A DNA stretch of 63,469 nucleotides from Chitinophagales bacterium (GTDB lineage: Bacteria; Bacteroidota; Bacteroidia; Chitinophagales; Chitinophagaceae), in contig JANXQO010000115.1 of the NCBI GenBank assembly GCA_025353485.1, positions 1-63,469 on the forward strand, read 5' to 3'. Both the position numbers and the translations under genes were made by a program. The notes under the pieces were generated by a model that saw only the letters and a program-made list of their open reading frames with translations, had not been told where the DNA came from and did not search any database. Shown one piece after another: positions 16,295-26,000 of the stretch (the first letter of the stretch is position 1; each line of letters starts with the position of its first letter).

Positions 16295-17264
16295 TATTCT
16301 CATTGTATTCATCGTACTTGGTTTATCCCCTGCCTATAGCCAGGATACCAAACAGGAACCAAAATTTAAAAAGCAAAAATCCTACACCAAATCTTACAAT
16401 GTTTCTTCCAATGATAAAATTTCGCTTGAGAACCAGTTTGGCGAAATGAAACTTATCACCTGGGATAAAAATGAAGTTAAAGTTGATGTATCCATTTCCG
16501 GTTCCTCTGATGATGAAACACGTGCACAAAAAATAGTTGACCGCATATCCATACAGGATGAAAAAAACAGCAGTGGTGTAAGCTTTAAAACAAAAATGGC
16601 TAACCAGGATAAAGATTGGAATAATAAGGATGATAAAAATTATCAGCATAATGAATCAATGAAGATCAACTACACTGTATATCTTCCATCATCAAATCCA
16701 TTATACGTAAAGAACCAGTTTGGAGCAATGATCATTCCTGACTATCGTGGTGAAGCTACTATTGAAAGCCAGTTTGGATCATTAACAACAGGCAAAATAA
16801 CCAATAACAAAAAAATAAGCGTTGGCTTTGGTCATGCTGATATTGGCCAGGTAAATAATGGTAAAATAGATATTCAATATTCAAAAGGAAATATTAATAA
16901 ACTTGTTGGAGATGTAGATGCAAAATTTCAATTTTGTGGCGCCATAAAAATTATGGTAGATAATGATGTAAAAAGCCTTGATATTGATAACTCATATTCT
17001 ACACTTTATTTAGACCTTAGCAAAAACCTTTCGGCGTCTTATAATATCTCCACCAGCTTTGGCTCATTTAAAAATAAAAGTGATTTTAAAATTGATGGCG
17101 GAAGTGATGAAAGTAAAAGAAGAGATTATTCAACTTCAAGATATTCGGGTAGTTCAGGTAGCGGAGCAAGTAAAGTGAGTGTCAGGTCTTCCTTTGGAAG
17201 TGTTATTGCAGGACATGATCTGCAGGTTGATACATCAAAGAAAAAGAAATCTGCAACAATATAA
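16278..17264 (+). CDS. secreted DUF4097-like adhesin repeat protein
   Basis: 328 residues with a signal peptide (1-21). The protein is a beta-helix-like repeat with recurring motifs NQFGEM, NQFGAM, SQFGSL, TSFGSF and SSFGSV, separated by 20-60 residues, as in the DUF4097/head-GIN family often linked to ECF sigma genes. A Ser/Gly-rich low-complexity stretch occurs near 270-300. It is third in the sigma - anti-sigma operon and overlaps the anti-sigma gene by 17 bases. Likely exported to the periplasm or surface; binding partner unknown. Confidence 0.75.
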   Translation: MKKIFNILIVFIVLGLSPAYSQDTKQEPKFKKQKSYTKSYNVSSNDKISLENQFGEMKLITWDKNEVKVDVSISGSSDDETRAQKIVDRISIQDEKNSSGVSFKTKMANQDKDWNNKDDKNYQHNESMKINYTVYLPSSNPLYVKNQFGAMIIPDYRGEATIESQFGSLTTGKITNNKKISVGFGHADIGQVNNGKIDIQYSKGNINKLVGDVDAKFQFCGAIKIMVDNDVKSLDIDNSYSTLYLDLSKNLSASYNISTSFGSFKNKSDFKIDGGSDESKRRDYSTSRYSGSSGSGASKVSVRSSFGSVIAGHDLQVDTSKKKKSATI

Positions 17265-17292
17265 ATTAATTACAAAATCTCTAACCATTAAT

Positions 17293-17319
17293 GCCCGGTA
17301 ACTACCGGGTATTTTTTTT
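17293..17319 (+). terminator. Rho-independent terminator of the ECF operon
   Basis: GCCCGGTA-AC-TACCGGGT forms a compact GC-rich hairpin (17293-17310) followed by ATTTTTTTT. It lies 28 bases after the adhesin-like gene. Because it sits within a longer open frame leading into the DoxX gene, it also argues that the DoxX start is the later ATG at 17384. Confidence 0.8.
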
Positions 17320-17343
17320 ATACATCGCATTATATAAAATAAG

Positions 17344-17351
17344 TAGATTTG
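17344..17351 (+). promoter_or_regulatory. -7 box of the DoxX gene
   Basis: TAGATTTG matches the Bacteroidota -7 consensus TAnnTTTG exactly. It lies between the upstream terminator and the DoxX ATG at 17384, predicting a leader of about 25 bases. No clear TTTG box is seen at the usual -33 distance. Confidence 0.4.
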
Positions 17352-17383
17352 TATCCGCTCTTTTCATACTAAAACTAAATAAT

Positions 17384-17836
17384 ATGAACATCCTACACCG
17401 CATTGAACTTTGGGGTGACAGGCACCACCCTAAATGGCTTGATATAATACGAATAGCCCTGGGCTTATTTCTTTTTTATAAAGGCATTGATGTATTTCTA
17501 AACATGAGCGACATCACAGCAACCATGAAAAACAGGGCGCCGTTTGGTTCTTTTGCATTTTTAATGGCTGCACAATATGCTGCGTTTGCACATACTGTTG
17601 GTGGCATCCTGCTTATATTAGGTTTGTTTACCCGCCTTGCATGTCTTATCCAAATACCTGTTTTGCTTGGAGCCATTATATTTGTAACCAGCAATCATGA
17701 TATGCTGAGACCTTATTCAGAATTATTTCTTTCTATTTTAGTTTTGCTTTTGCTTATTTATTTTTTAATTGTAGGTAATGGCCCATTTTCATTTAAGATT
17801 CCGGAGGAAGAAGATAAAAGCAAGCGCCACCATTAA
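17384..17836 (+). CDS. DoxX family membrane protein
   Basis: 150 residues from ATG 17384 (the longer frame from 17291 runs through a terminator hairpin and is rejected). The start MNILHRIELWGDRHHPKWLD leads into four transmembrane helices (about 23-40, 60-85, 88-105, 115-133) with FYKGIDVFL and LGLFTRLACLIQIPVLLGA, typical of DoxX/DoxD-like proteins. These are small inner-membrane proteins, some linked to quinone or thiol redox, mostly uncharacterised. Confidence 0.75.
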   Translation: MNILHRIELWGDRHHPKWLDIIRIALGLFLFYKGIDVFLNMSDITATMKNRAPFGSFAFLMAAQYAAFAHTVGGILLILGLFTRLACLIQIPVLLGAIIFVTSNHDMLRPYSELFLSILVLLLLIYFLIVGNGPFSFKIPEEEDKSKRHH

Positions 17837-17844
17837 ACCCCCTG

Positions 17845-17933
17845 TCCCCGAAGGGGAAACTTATATTGAATAATCTTTAATTTTTGCTGCACTACTAAAT
17901 TTGAAAATACTTCGATCCCTTCCCTTCGGGAAG
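17845..17933. repeat. pair of GC-rich intergenic hairpins
   Basis: Two small hairpins: TCCCC-GAA-GGGGA at 17845-17857 and CTTCCC-TTC-GGGAAG at 17919-17933. They are joined by an AT-rich spacer holding a TAAATTTG -7-like box at 17896-17903. They resemble short palindromic units scattered in Bacteroidota intergenic DNA. No T-run follows either one, so they are not obvious terminators. Confidence 0.5.
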
Positions 17934-18021
17934 AGCTTTAGTGTGGTCTTTAAATTTTAAAGAAGGTGCGTTGGGATGGGCTTGTAATTCATGTTTCATA
18001 ATTCGTGTTTATATTCGTGAT

Positions 18022-19347
18022 ATGCAAATTCTTCAGCAAATATTTTTTATCCTTCTCGTTGCTATATCCGTTTGGCTGTTCGCAAAAAAAGCAAAAGAGA
18101 TACGCAGAAATATTTTATTAGGGGTTGATGAAAACTTAAATGACCGACCTGCAGAACGTTGGAAAAATCTTTTGCTGCTTGCTTTGGGTCAAAAGAAAAT
18201 GTTCCGCTATCCCCTGGTAGCATTTATGCATTTTATTATTTATGCAGGATTTATTATCATCAATATCGAAGTGCTGGAAATTGTACTGGACGGTGTTTTC
18301 GGCACTCACCGCATGTTTGCGGGAACATTGGGAGGCTTGTATTCTTTCTTAATTAATTTTTTTGAAATTTTAGCCATTGGCGTGGTTACAGTTTGCATTG
18401 CATTTTTAATAAGAAGAAATATCTTAAAGCTTAATCGCTTTATGAAGCATGAACTTGATGGCTGGCCACGAAGTGATGCAAATTATATTCTTCTTACAGA
18501 AATAATTTTGATGACATTATTTCTTACAATGAATTCGGCGGACAGGGCTTTGCAATTACAGGGAAGTGAACATTATATTGATCATGGCAATTTTGTTTTG
18601 TCGGGATTGTTTGCATCTTCATTACAGCATCTTTCTTCATCAACATTGATAAGTATTGAACGAACATGCTGGTGGCTGCACATCACAGGTATTTTTGCAT
18701 TCTTAAATTATCTTCCTTACAGCAAGCATCTTCATATTTTATTAGCTTTTCCAAATGCATATTATGGACAACTACAGCCAAAAGGCAAGATGGAGAACAT
18801 GCAAAATGTGCAGAACGAAGTTACTTATATGTTTAAGCCGGAACTGGCTCCCACAGTGGCTTCGGAAACAACGCCTAAATTTGGAGCTAAAGATATTTTT
18901 GATCTTAGCTGGAAAAATTTATTGGATGCTTACAGTTGCACAGAATGCGGAAGATGCACTGTTGCCTGCCCTGCTAATAAAACGGGCAAACTTTTAAATC
19001 CCCGCAAAATAATGATGGACACACGTGACCGCATGGAAGAAGTAGGAAGAAATATTAATGCCAATAAAATTTTTACTGCTGATAATAAAACATTGTTGCA
19101 CGATTACATTACTACCGAAGAATTGCGGGCCTGCACCACCTGCAATGCCTGCGTGGAAGAATGCCCGGTAAGCATAAGCCCTCTCGATATTATTTTAGAA
19201 CTGCGCCGATCATTGGTGATGGAAGAAAGCAATGCCCCTGCAGAGTGGAATGCCATGTTCAGCAACATTGAAAATAATTTTGCTCCCTGGAAATTTAGCC
19301 CTGATGAAAGAGATAAATGGGCGGAAGAGATGAAAGCGGAGAGTTAG
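18022..19347 (+). CDS. membrane 4Fe-4S dicluster protein (heterodisulfide reductase-like, ferredoxin half)
   Basis: 441 residues from ATG 18022 (an upstream frame from 17941 encodes no plausible leader). About five transmembrane helices in the first 240 residues resemble a NarI/HdrE-type quinone-facing domain. A ferredoxin domain follows with CTECGRCTVACP (306 onward) and CTTCNACVEECP (371 onward), enough for two [4Fe-4S] clusters. It should pass electrons between the quinone pool and a cysteine-rich partner such as the protein at 29760-30539. In many relatives these two genes are adjacent (recalled); here about 10 kb separates them. Confidence 0.8.
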   Translation: MQILQQIFFILLVAISVWLFAKKAKEIRRNILLGVDENLNDRPAERWKNLLLLALGQKKMFRYPLVAFMHFIIYAGFIIINIEVLEIVLDGVFGTHRMFAGTLGGLYSFLINFFEILAIGVVTVCIAFLIRRNILKLNRFMKHELDGWPRSDANYILLTEIILMTLFLTMNSADRALQLQGSEHYIDHGNFVLSGLFASSLQHLSSSTLISIERTCWWLHITGIFAFLNYLPYSKHLHILLAFPNAYYGQLQPKGKMENMQNVQNEVTYMFKPELAPTVASETTPKFGAKDIFDLSWKNLLDAYSCTECGRCTVACPANKTGKLLNPRKIMMDTRDRMEEVGRNINANKIFTADNKTLLHDYITTEELRACTTCNACVEECPVSISPLDIILELRRSLVMEESNAPAEWNAMFSNIENNFAPWKFSPDERDKWAEEMKAES

Positions 19348-19503
19348 GATTTGATTAAATGCTTTTATATTAAAAGTTCGCAAATCCAAACAAGGGTAGA
19401 TAGCTTTGCGAATGTTTGTAAATTTAAACTTGGAAAGCACCGAGTTGTGTGTCATGCACAATTTTTATACTGTAATTTATTTCTAACAATTAAACGAATA
19501 AAA

Positions 19504-19914
19504 ATGGAAACAACAGTAATGACAAACAAAGAGATAGCCCAGGCAGTCTATGACTATTTTGGCTAGGGTAATGTTCCCGCTATTCTCGACCTTGTTACCG
19601 ATGATATTAAATGGACCTGTCCCGGACCCACAGAGATACTGCCTTATGCACAGGTCTACAACGGAAAAAAAGGAGTAGAAGAATTTTTCAGGCTTATTTA
19701 TGCAAACAAGGATTTCCCCAAATTTGAGGTTAACGAACTTATCGGAGAAGGCGATAAGGTGGTTGCCCTTGGGCACTGGGATGCAAAATCGAAGAAAACA
19801 GGTAACCCTTATTCCGGAGACTGGGCCATGGCATTTTATTTCAGAGATGGAAAATTATGTGAGCACAGAGAATATTATGACTCCTATGGTGAGGCAATGG
19901 CTTCCAAAGGATAA
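19504..19914 (+). pseudogene. SnoaL-like protein interrupted by an amber codon
   Basis: The frame from ATG 19504 encodes METTVMTNKEIAQAVYDYFG, then TAG (19564-19566), then continues without other defects as GNVPAILDLVTDDIKW ... EYYDSYGEAMASKG to TAA at 19912. Together this makes a full-length NTF2-fold SnoaL-like protein of about 136 residues. A single C-to-T (CAG to TAG) or similar change explains it. Codon 21 precedes nearly the whole domain, so termination would abolish function unless the stop is read through or the base is a sequence error. Confidence 0.8.
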
Positions 19915-20283
19915 AATTGCTTGAACTGAATTTCAAAATCCGTTTCGTTTATCGTCCGTTATGCCGCAATACTGTGGATGATTCACGAAACGATTTTTTA
20001 TGTAATATTTAATCGTGGCTACATTCGGAAAACTCTATTATTAAAGTGTAAAAGTAACAGCCCCCCCATTTCTATCCTTAGTATTTTAAAATAATAAAAG
20101 TAATGCTAATCTTTGCATAAGATTTGATCAACAGATTAAATTATTATTATTTAGTTTTAACTGAGATAATATAAAATGCCGTCACGTAGAAATTTTTTAT
20201 TTAATTCTGCTATCATAGGATTGCCGTACTTTGCCAAAGTAAAGCGACTTAAATTTTCAATTGAGTCACCATACGAACTTCTT
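19915..20283. other. intergenic gap without a recognisable gene
   Basis: 369 bases of AT-rich DNA. It contains a weak inverted repeat (GTTTCGT near 19946 with ACGAAAC near 19988, followed by six T), which may terminate the SnoaL transcript, and a run of seven C near 20060. No protein-like frame was found on either strand apart from the beginning of a longer frame at 20176 that lacks a plausible leader. Confidence 0.4.
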
Positions 20284-20915
20284 ATGATTCGACACCTTCT
20301 TATATTTTTTATTCTTGCTTTACCTCTAACAATTTCCTCCCAAATCAATGATACTATTTATAAGAATCAAATAAAGGTTTCAGTCCTACAACTTATTAAT
20401 ATTATTAATCCAGGGGTAGAAATTAGTTATGAGCGATTTCATAAGCTATATCTTTCTTCAGAGGTGTCAGTGGGTTATGCTACAAATGTTATCGGTAAAC
20501 CTCACAATCATTTAAAAGGATATTCAATTGGGTTTGAAGAGAAATATTTTGCTAAGATGCATCCAAATTCCAGAAAGTATTTTTCACTGGATTTCAATTA
20601 CAATAATATAAATTATGAAGAAACAACATCAGGCAGGGATACGATAAATAATGTAACTATTATTGATCCCTTTACAGTTGTTAGAAAAAGTCTTTCATTG
20701 TCCTTTAGATATGGTTTACAATTTTACCGGAAACGATTTGTATGGGATCTGAATATCGGTGGAGGAGTGAAATATCGAAGTGTTAAACACCATGACAGAA
20801 TATTTGAATATAAAAGACCGCCAGAACCGTTTGATTTCATAAGGAACGCAAATTTGGAAACAAATGGATTTGTATTTTTTTACCAGTCAATATAAGATTA
20901 GGTTATAGATTTTAA
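20284..20915 (+). pseudogene. outer-membrane beta-barrel protein, frameshifted at its 3' end
   Basis: From ATG 20284 the product has a signal peptide (MIRHLLIFFILALPLTISSQ) and alternating strands typical of small outer-membrane barrels (DUF3575-like). The current frame ends at 20895 with FFYQSI. A run of seven T ends at 20881; one extra T restores FFLPVNIRLGYRF and a stop at 20913-20915, giving the final strand with the C-terminal Phe expected for barrel assembly. This is either a real frameshift or phase switch, or a homopolymer miscall. Confidence 0.7.
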
Positions 20916-20966
20916 TTTTCCATTTATACCTGTCCCATCTGGGTCTTCATAGCAGACCATGTGGCA

Positions 20967-21017
20967 AGCATGAGACCCTGATGAATGAATTATCCTGTAG
21001 CAGCAAGGTCTCATGCT
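20967..21017. repeat. 11-bp perfect inverted repeat with 29-nt loop
   Basis: AGCATGAGACC (20967-20977) and GGTCTCATGCT (21007-21017) are exact reverse complements in the gap between the barrel gene and the DUF3500 gene. No T-run follows, so a terminator is unlikely. It may be a protein-binding site, an RNA structure or a relic of a mobile element. Confidence 0.55.
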
Positions 21018-21127
21018 AACTCTACAAAAGCTTGAATGAAAACCTCGTTGGAATACAATAATTTTAAAAATATTTATAGTAACCCGAAATAAAACTGACC
21101 TTAGCTTTATTATCAAAAACATTTTTT

Positions 21128-22144
21128 ATGAAGCTGCTTCTAATTCTTTTGTTATTACCATCTTCTTTGATAGCTCAAAATATTAATGAGAACTCCAATG
21201 CTGCAAAAGCAAATAGTTTTATTAACTCCTTACATGATGAACAAAAGAAAAAGGTATTATTTGCCTTTACTGAAATGAATCGCTATGAATGGCATTATGT
21301 TCCTTCTTCCATGATTCCCCGCAGGGGCATTGCAATAAAAGATTTAGACTCCACACAAAAAGACAAGCTGAATTATTTACTTCAGGCTTTTCTTAGCAAA
21401 GAAGGTTATAATAAAACAAAAAGCATCATGAGTCTTGAATATGTGTTGCGTGAACTGGAATCAAATAATGAACACCGTATCCCTGAAAATTACCTCGTAG
21501 CAATTTATGGAACACCTACAAAAGATAGTGTATGGGGATGGAAATTCAGCGGACACCACATAGCATTAAACTTTACAGTGGTAAAAGATAAAATTGCATT
21601 TGCCCCATTCTTCTTTGGCGCTAACCCGGCGATGGTTAAAGAAGGCTCCAGGAAAGGGTTCAGGGCAATAAGAGAAGAAGAAGATCTTGGATTTGAATTG
21701 GTGAATATGCTTACACCGGCACAAAAACAAAAAGCCATTTTTCAATTAGAAGCGTTTACTGATATTGTAACAACTATGTCTGCAGAGGTAGCGCCACTGA
21801 AGCCGGTTGGTATTTTTGCCGTTGATATGACGGCTGAACAAAAGAATGTATTAAACAAATTGATAGTCGCCTATCTTTCATCAATGCCACCTGCCATTGC
21901 AAAAACCAGGATGAAAAAAATTACAACAGAAGATATGAATTCACTTAGGTTTGGATGGGCAGGAGGTACTGTAACCGGTACACCACATTATTACCGTGTA
22001 CAGGGAAAAACTTTTTTAATTGAGTTTGACAACACACAAAACAATGCCAATCACATTCATACCGTATGGCGTGATTTTAATGGCGATTACGGGCTCGATC
22101 TTTTGAGAGAACATTATCAAAACGCTCCACACCATCATCATTAG
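21128..22144 (+). CDS. DUF3500 family secreted protein
   Basis: 338 residues with a signal peptide (1-16). It carries the recognisable DUF3500 signatures: WGWKFSGHHIALNFT near 140, FGANPAMVKEG near 165, and the late YYRVQGKTFLIEFDNTQNN with HIHTVWRDFNGDYGLDLLREHY. Histidines in GHH, HIH and the terminal HHHH suggest metal binding, but the biochemical role is unknown. It is full length and intact although genes upstream in the same block are damaged. Confidence 0.85.
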   Translation: MKLLLILLLLPSSLIAQNINENSNAAKANSFINSLHDEQKKKVLFAFTEMNRYEWHYVPSSMIPRRGIAIKDLDSTQKDKLNYLLQAFLSKEGYNKTKSIMSLEYVLRELESNNEHRIPENYLVAIYGTPTKDSVWGWKFSGHHIALNFTVVKDKIAFAPFFFGANPAMVKEGSRKGFRAIREEEDLGFELVNMLTPAQKQKAIFQLEAFTDIVTTMSAEVAPLKPVGIFAVDMTAEQKNVLNKLIVAYLSSMPPAIAKTRMKKITTEDMNSLRFGWAGGTVTGTPHYYRVQGKTFLIEFDNTQNNANHIHTVWRDFNGDYGLDLLREHYQNAPHHHH

Positions 22145-22202
22145 CATATGATTATTTTTCCTGTTCAGTCTTTCCCAACTTTGATGCGGCAACATCAAAG
22201 AG

Positions 22203-23033
22203 ATGAGTTTTGATTACCGGCATTTTTTATTTCTCTATTTTAAAATTTTTAATAATGAAATTTTTAATAATCAAACAACCGTTTTATACTTACTTGTTTT
22301 TTTTAGTACAGGTATAAGTTTCACAATTGCTCAACCATCCCGGTTCAGTTTTGAGAAGTTTATTAATAAGGGAGATACACTAAACTATCGGCAACTTTTT
22401 CCTGATGCTGATACGCTCCGTAAATATCCACTCGTAGTTTTTTTACATGGTTCCGGTGAACGTGGTAATGATAATGATGCGCAATTAAAATGGGGCGTAA
22501 TGAATTTTGCAGACGACCAAATTATGATAATGCATCCCGCTTTTGTGATTGCGCCACAATGCCCTCAAAATATGAGTTGGGCTAATTTCTCCAACAAAAA
22601 AAACAGTATCGAAATGTCTCTTCTTCCTTCACCTTCCAAACCTATGGAGCTTTTAATTACACTTATTCACCAGCTTATAAAAAAATTACCAATTGACAGC
22701 AATCGAATATATATCACAGGGCTTTCTATGGGAGGCTTTGGAACATTTGATGCTATTGAGCGGTATCCACATTTATTTGCAGCCGCTGTTCCCGTTTGTG
22801 GTGGCGGGGATATATCAAAGGCAGCCTCAATAGCACATATTCCCATCTGGATTTTTCATGGAGCTGAAGACCCGGCGGTAAATCCACTTTTCTCGATTGA
22901 TATGGTAGATGCATTAACAAAAGCCGGTGCACATCCGGCATTAACTATGTATCCGGAGGTTGGACATTTTTCATGGTTGGCTGCTTACAGTGATAAGCTT
23001 ATGCTGGAATGGTTATTTAGACAACACAAATAA
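22203..23033 (+). CDS. secreted alpha/beta-hydrolase (esterase/dienelactone hydrolase type)
   Basis: 276 residues in the frame from ATG 22203. After a hydrophobic segment ending SFTIAQ, an alpha/beta-hydrolase domain follows: oxyanion region FLHGSGERGND, nucleophile GLSMGG, acid HGAEDPAV and catalytic His in VGHFSW. Relatives are carboxylesterases or polyhydroxyalkanoate-depolymerase-like enzymes. The start is uncertain: an ATG at 22255 in another frame gives a better signal peptide (MKFLIIKQPFYTYLFF) and would join the domain if an eight-T run held nine. Convergent with the next gene. Confidence 0.75.
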   Translation: MSFDYRHFLFLYFKIFNNEIFNNQTTVLYLLVFFSTGISFTIAQPSRFSFEKFINKGDTLNYRQLFPDADTLRKYPLVVFLHGSGERGNDNDAQLKWGVMNFADDQIMIMHPAFVIAPQCPQNMSWANFSNKKNSIEMSLLPSPSKPMELLITLIHQLIKKLPIDSNRIYITGLSMGGFGTFDAIERYPHLFAAAVPVCGGGDISKAASIAHIPIWIFHGAEDPAVNPLFSIDMVDALTKAGAHPALTMYPEVGHFSWLAAYSDKLMLEWLFRQHK

Positions 23034-23047
23034 AATGATCATTTCGT

Positions 23048-26000
23048 TTATCGCTTCATCTGCTGCCTATCAACTTTACTCTTAATTTTAATATCCGGCA
23101 CAATTGGTATAAAACTTTTCTTTACCAACCTGTAATCGCTTTCAACTTTTTGCAGATCACTATTTAATTTTTCATATACTTCTACATCCTTGCTTGTTGG
23201 TTTAAAATCTGCGCTGCTCATTGAACTTTCTTTTGCAATAGCAAGAAAGCGTTCAAGCAATTGAGCAGGGCTGCGGAAAATATCTTCTCTTGCTCCTGTT
23301 TGAAAAATATCATGCACTTTTCCTTCCAATGTCCATAGATCATTTTCTAATTTTACAGCTTGCAATTTTTTTGTTTTACTGCTGTTAGATGAATCAATAA
23401 TGAATAATAATTTAGCCCGCAACCTTTCCATTTCATCTATCATTATAAAACATTCTTTAACCGATTTGTACAATTTCAGCGCAAAAATATTTTGCTTTTT
23501 TATATCGTCAATAGTACCTGTTGTATTAGGATCTTTTAATACATCTACCTGTTGTTTAAAAGTTTTATCACCAATTTTTAATTCAACAGAGTACGTGCCG
23601 GGCGGCACTAATGGGGGCTCTAAGGCCGGCCCCATATCAAGATCCCAAATATACATGTCACGTTTTCCTACTGCATCCAGCTTAACCCAATCTTTACCTC
23701 TTGGCCTTGTACGAAGTGAAGGAACATCCAATTTATTATAATTCAGTGCCCAATAAACCCGATTGATGCCGGGTGTATTAGTACCGGTAAACTTTTTTAT
23801 TTCGTCGCCTTTGCTGTCCCGGACAATTATGAATGCACTGTCTTTTATTTTATCTTTTATATAATAATTTATGCTGGCACCATATTTAGGATTTTCTCCT
23901 GTAACAAAACTTCTTTCGGTATGTATGCCTCCTTTATTCTGAAAGCGATATGCCTTCTTAACATTAAAAAGATAAGCAGCAGATTGTTGAACCTGCGTAG
24001 AAAATTCTCTAAACAAAGTAATGTCATCAAGAATATAAAACCCTCTGCCGAATGTGGCCAATACAAGATCATTGAAGTTTTTTTGTATCGCAATTCCATA
24101 AATGGGTGATGGCGGAAGATCATTTTTTATCTGGTTCCAGTTATTGCCATCATCTACAGAAAAATACAAAGCATTGTCAGTTCCTGCCCACAGCAATCCT
24201 TTTTTTACAGGATCTTCTTTTACCTGGTGAACAAAAGCCATATTGGTTTTTGGAATTGTGTTGCTGATGAACGTCCATGTATTTCCAAAATCAGAAGACT
24301 TATAAATGTATGGATCAAAATCTCCCTGCTGGTGCAGGTCAACAGAAATATAAACAGTGCCTTCATCATAATCAGAAGGCTCAATGCAGGAGATGGTACC
24401 CCACTTAGGAAGCCCTTTAATGTTTACAGTAACATTGTTCCATGTTTTACCCCCGTCCTTTGTAAGCTGCACCTGTCCATCATTACTTCCTGTCCAAATC
24501 ACACGTTGCTTTACCGGTGATTCTGCAATTGTATACAAAGTGCAACCATCAAACGTCATAAGATTATCTATTGCAATTCCACCGGAGTTTTGCTGGTGTG
24601 ATTTATCATTGGTGGTAAGATCAGGGCTTATCAGTTGCCAGCTTTGTCCGCCATCGGTTGTTTGATGTACAAACTGGCTGCCCACCAAAACTTTGTTGTG
24701 ATTGTGTTTGGAGATCATCATAGGGAAATTCCAGTGCCACCGGAATTTCAGATCTGCAGGTGTCCATCCATAAGCAGCCTCAGGATATACTCTTACGTCC
24801 CGTGCATGTCCTGTTTTTTTATCAAAAATATCCAGGCCGCCATCATAACATCCTGACCATACAATATTATTATCAAAAGGATCAGGTTGTGCAAAGCCGC
24901 TCTCACAACCGCCTACAGAGCGCCACAGACCCAATGGAATACTTCCCTGCAAACTGTTAGATGGGCCCATGTAAGAATATCCATCCTGCCTGTTGCCATA
25001 CACATTATAAGGGATTTGATCATCAACTGCCACATGATACATTTGCGCAATAGGAAGATTTATATTACTCCATGTTTTGCCGCCATTGTTCGTCATGTTT
25101 ACACATCCGTCATGCCCCACCATAATTCTTTTTGCATTGGTGGGGTCAAACCACATATCGTGATTATCACCACCGGCTCTGTAATCACCATTACCATTAA
25201 ATGTTTTTCCACCATCATTGGATTGCATAATGGTAACTGAAATTGTGTACACTTTATTTTCATCCTGTGTAGAAACACGAACCCTTGTATAATAAGGCGC
25301 TCTCTGCGCCATTGAGATACTTTCATTCATGAGTTTCCAGCTTTCGCCACCATCTTCTGACCGGTATAATCCCGGTGCTTTATCTTCAACAAGGGCATAC
25401 ACTATTTTGGGATTGCTGTAGGCAACATCAACAGACGTTTTTCCTAAAGGATGATTAATGCCTCCCGGTAATCCATTACGCAAAGGCTTCCATGTTTTAC
25501 CACCATCAGTTGTTTTATAAATTCCGCTACCAGGTCCGCCGCTTTTTAAATTCCATGTTTTAATATCAACCTGCCACATGGCAGCAAATAAAATATTGGG
25601 ATGTTGGGGATCAATCGCAAGATCGGAACAGCCTGTATTTTCATCAACAAATAAACTCCTCTCCCATGTTTTACCTCCATCTGTTGTTTTGTATACGCCA
25701 CGTTCCTGCTGCGGCATATGTGTATTTCCAAGAGCAGCCACATACACGGTATTGGTATCATTGGGATCAACAATTATCCTGCTGATCCTAAAAGTTTTTT
25801 GCAAACCCATATTCACCCATGTCTTTCCTGTATCAACAGATTTATAAACACCATTACCGATGGCATGTGCCGGGCGGATCAAAAAAGTCTCTCCCGTTCC
25901 TGCCCAAATATGACTGTGCTTTGATGGAGCAATTGCTAATGCACCTATGCTGGAATTATCCATTTTATCAAACACAGGTCTCCAGCTTACACCTTCATCT

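Noticed and set aside
17291-17383. Extended N-terminus for the DoxX protein
   Set aside because: The extension runs through a clear terminator hairpin and T-run and is not DoxX-like; the ATG at 17384 is preferred.
19946-20000. Inverted repeat GTTTCGT ... ACGAAAC followed by six T as terminator
   Set aside because: The stem is only about 7 bp with a loop of roughly 35 bases, too weak to call.
20055-20070. Run of seven C as a phase-variable tract
   Set aside because: It is not within or directly before a coding region at promoter distance, so no switching effect can be argued.
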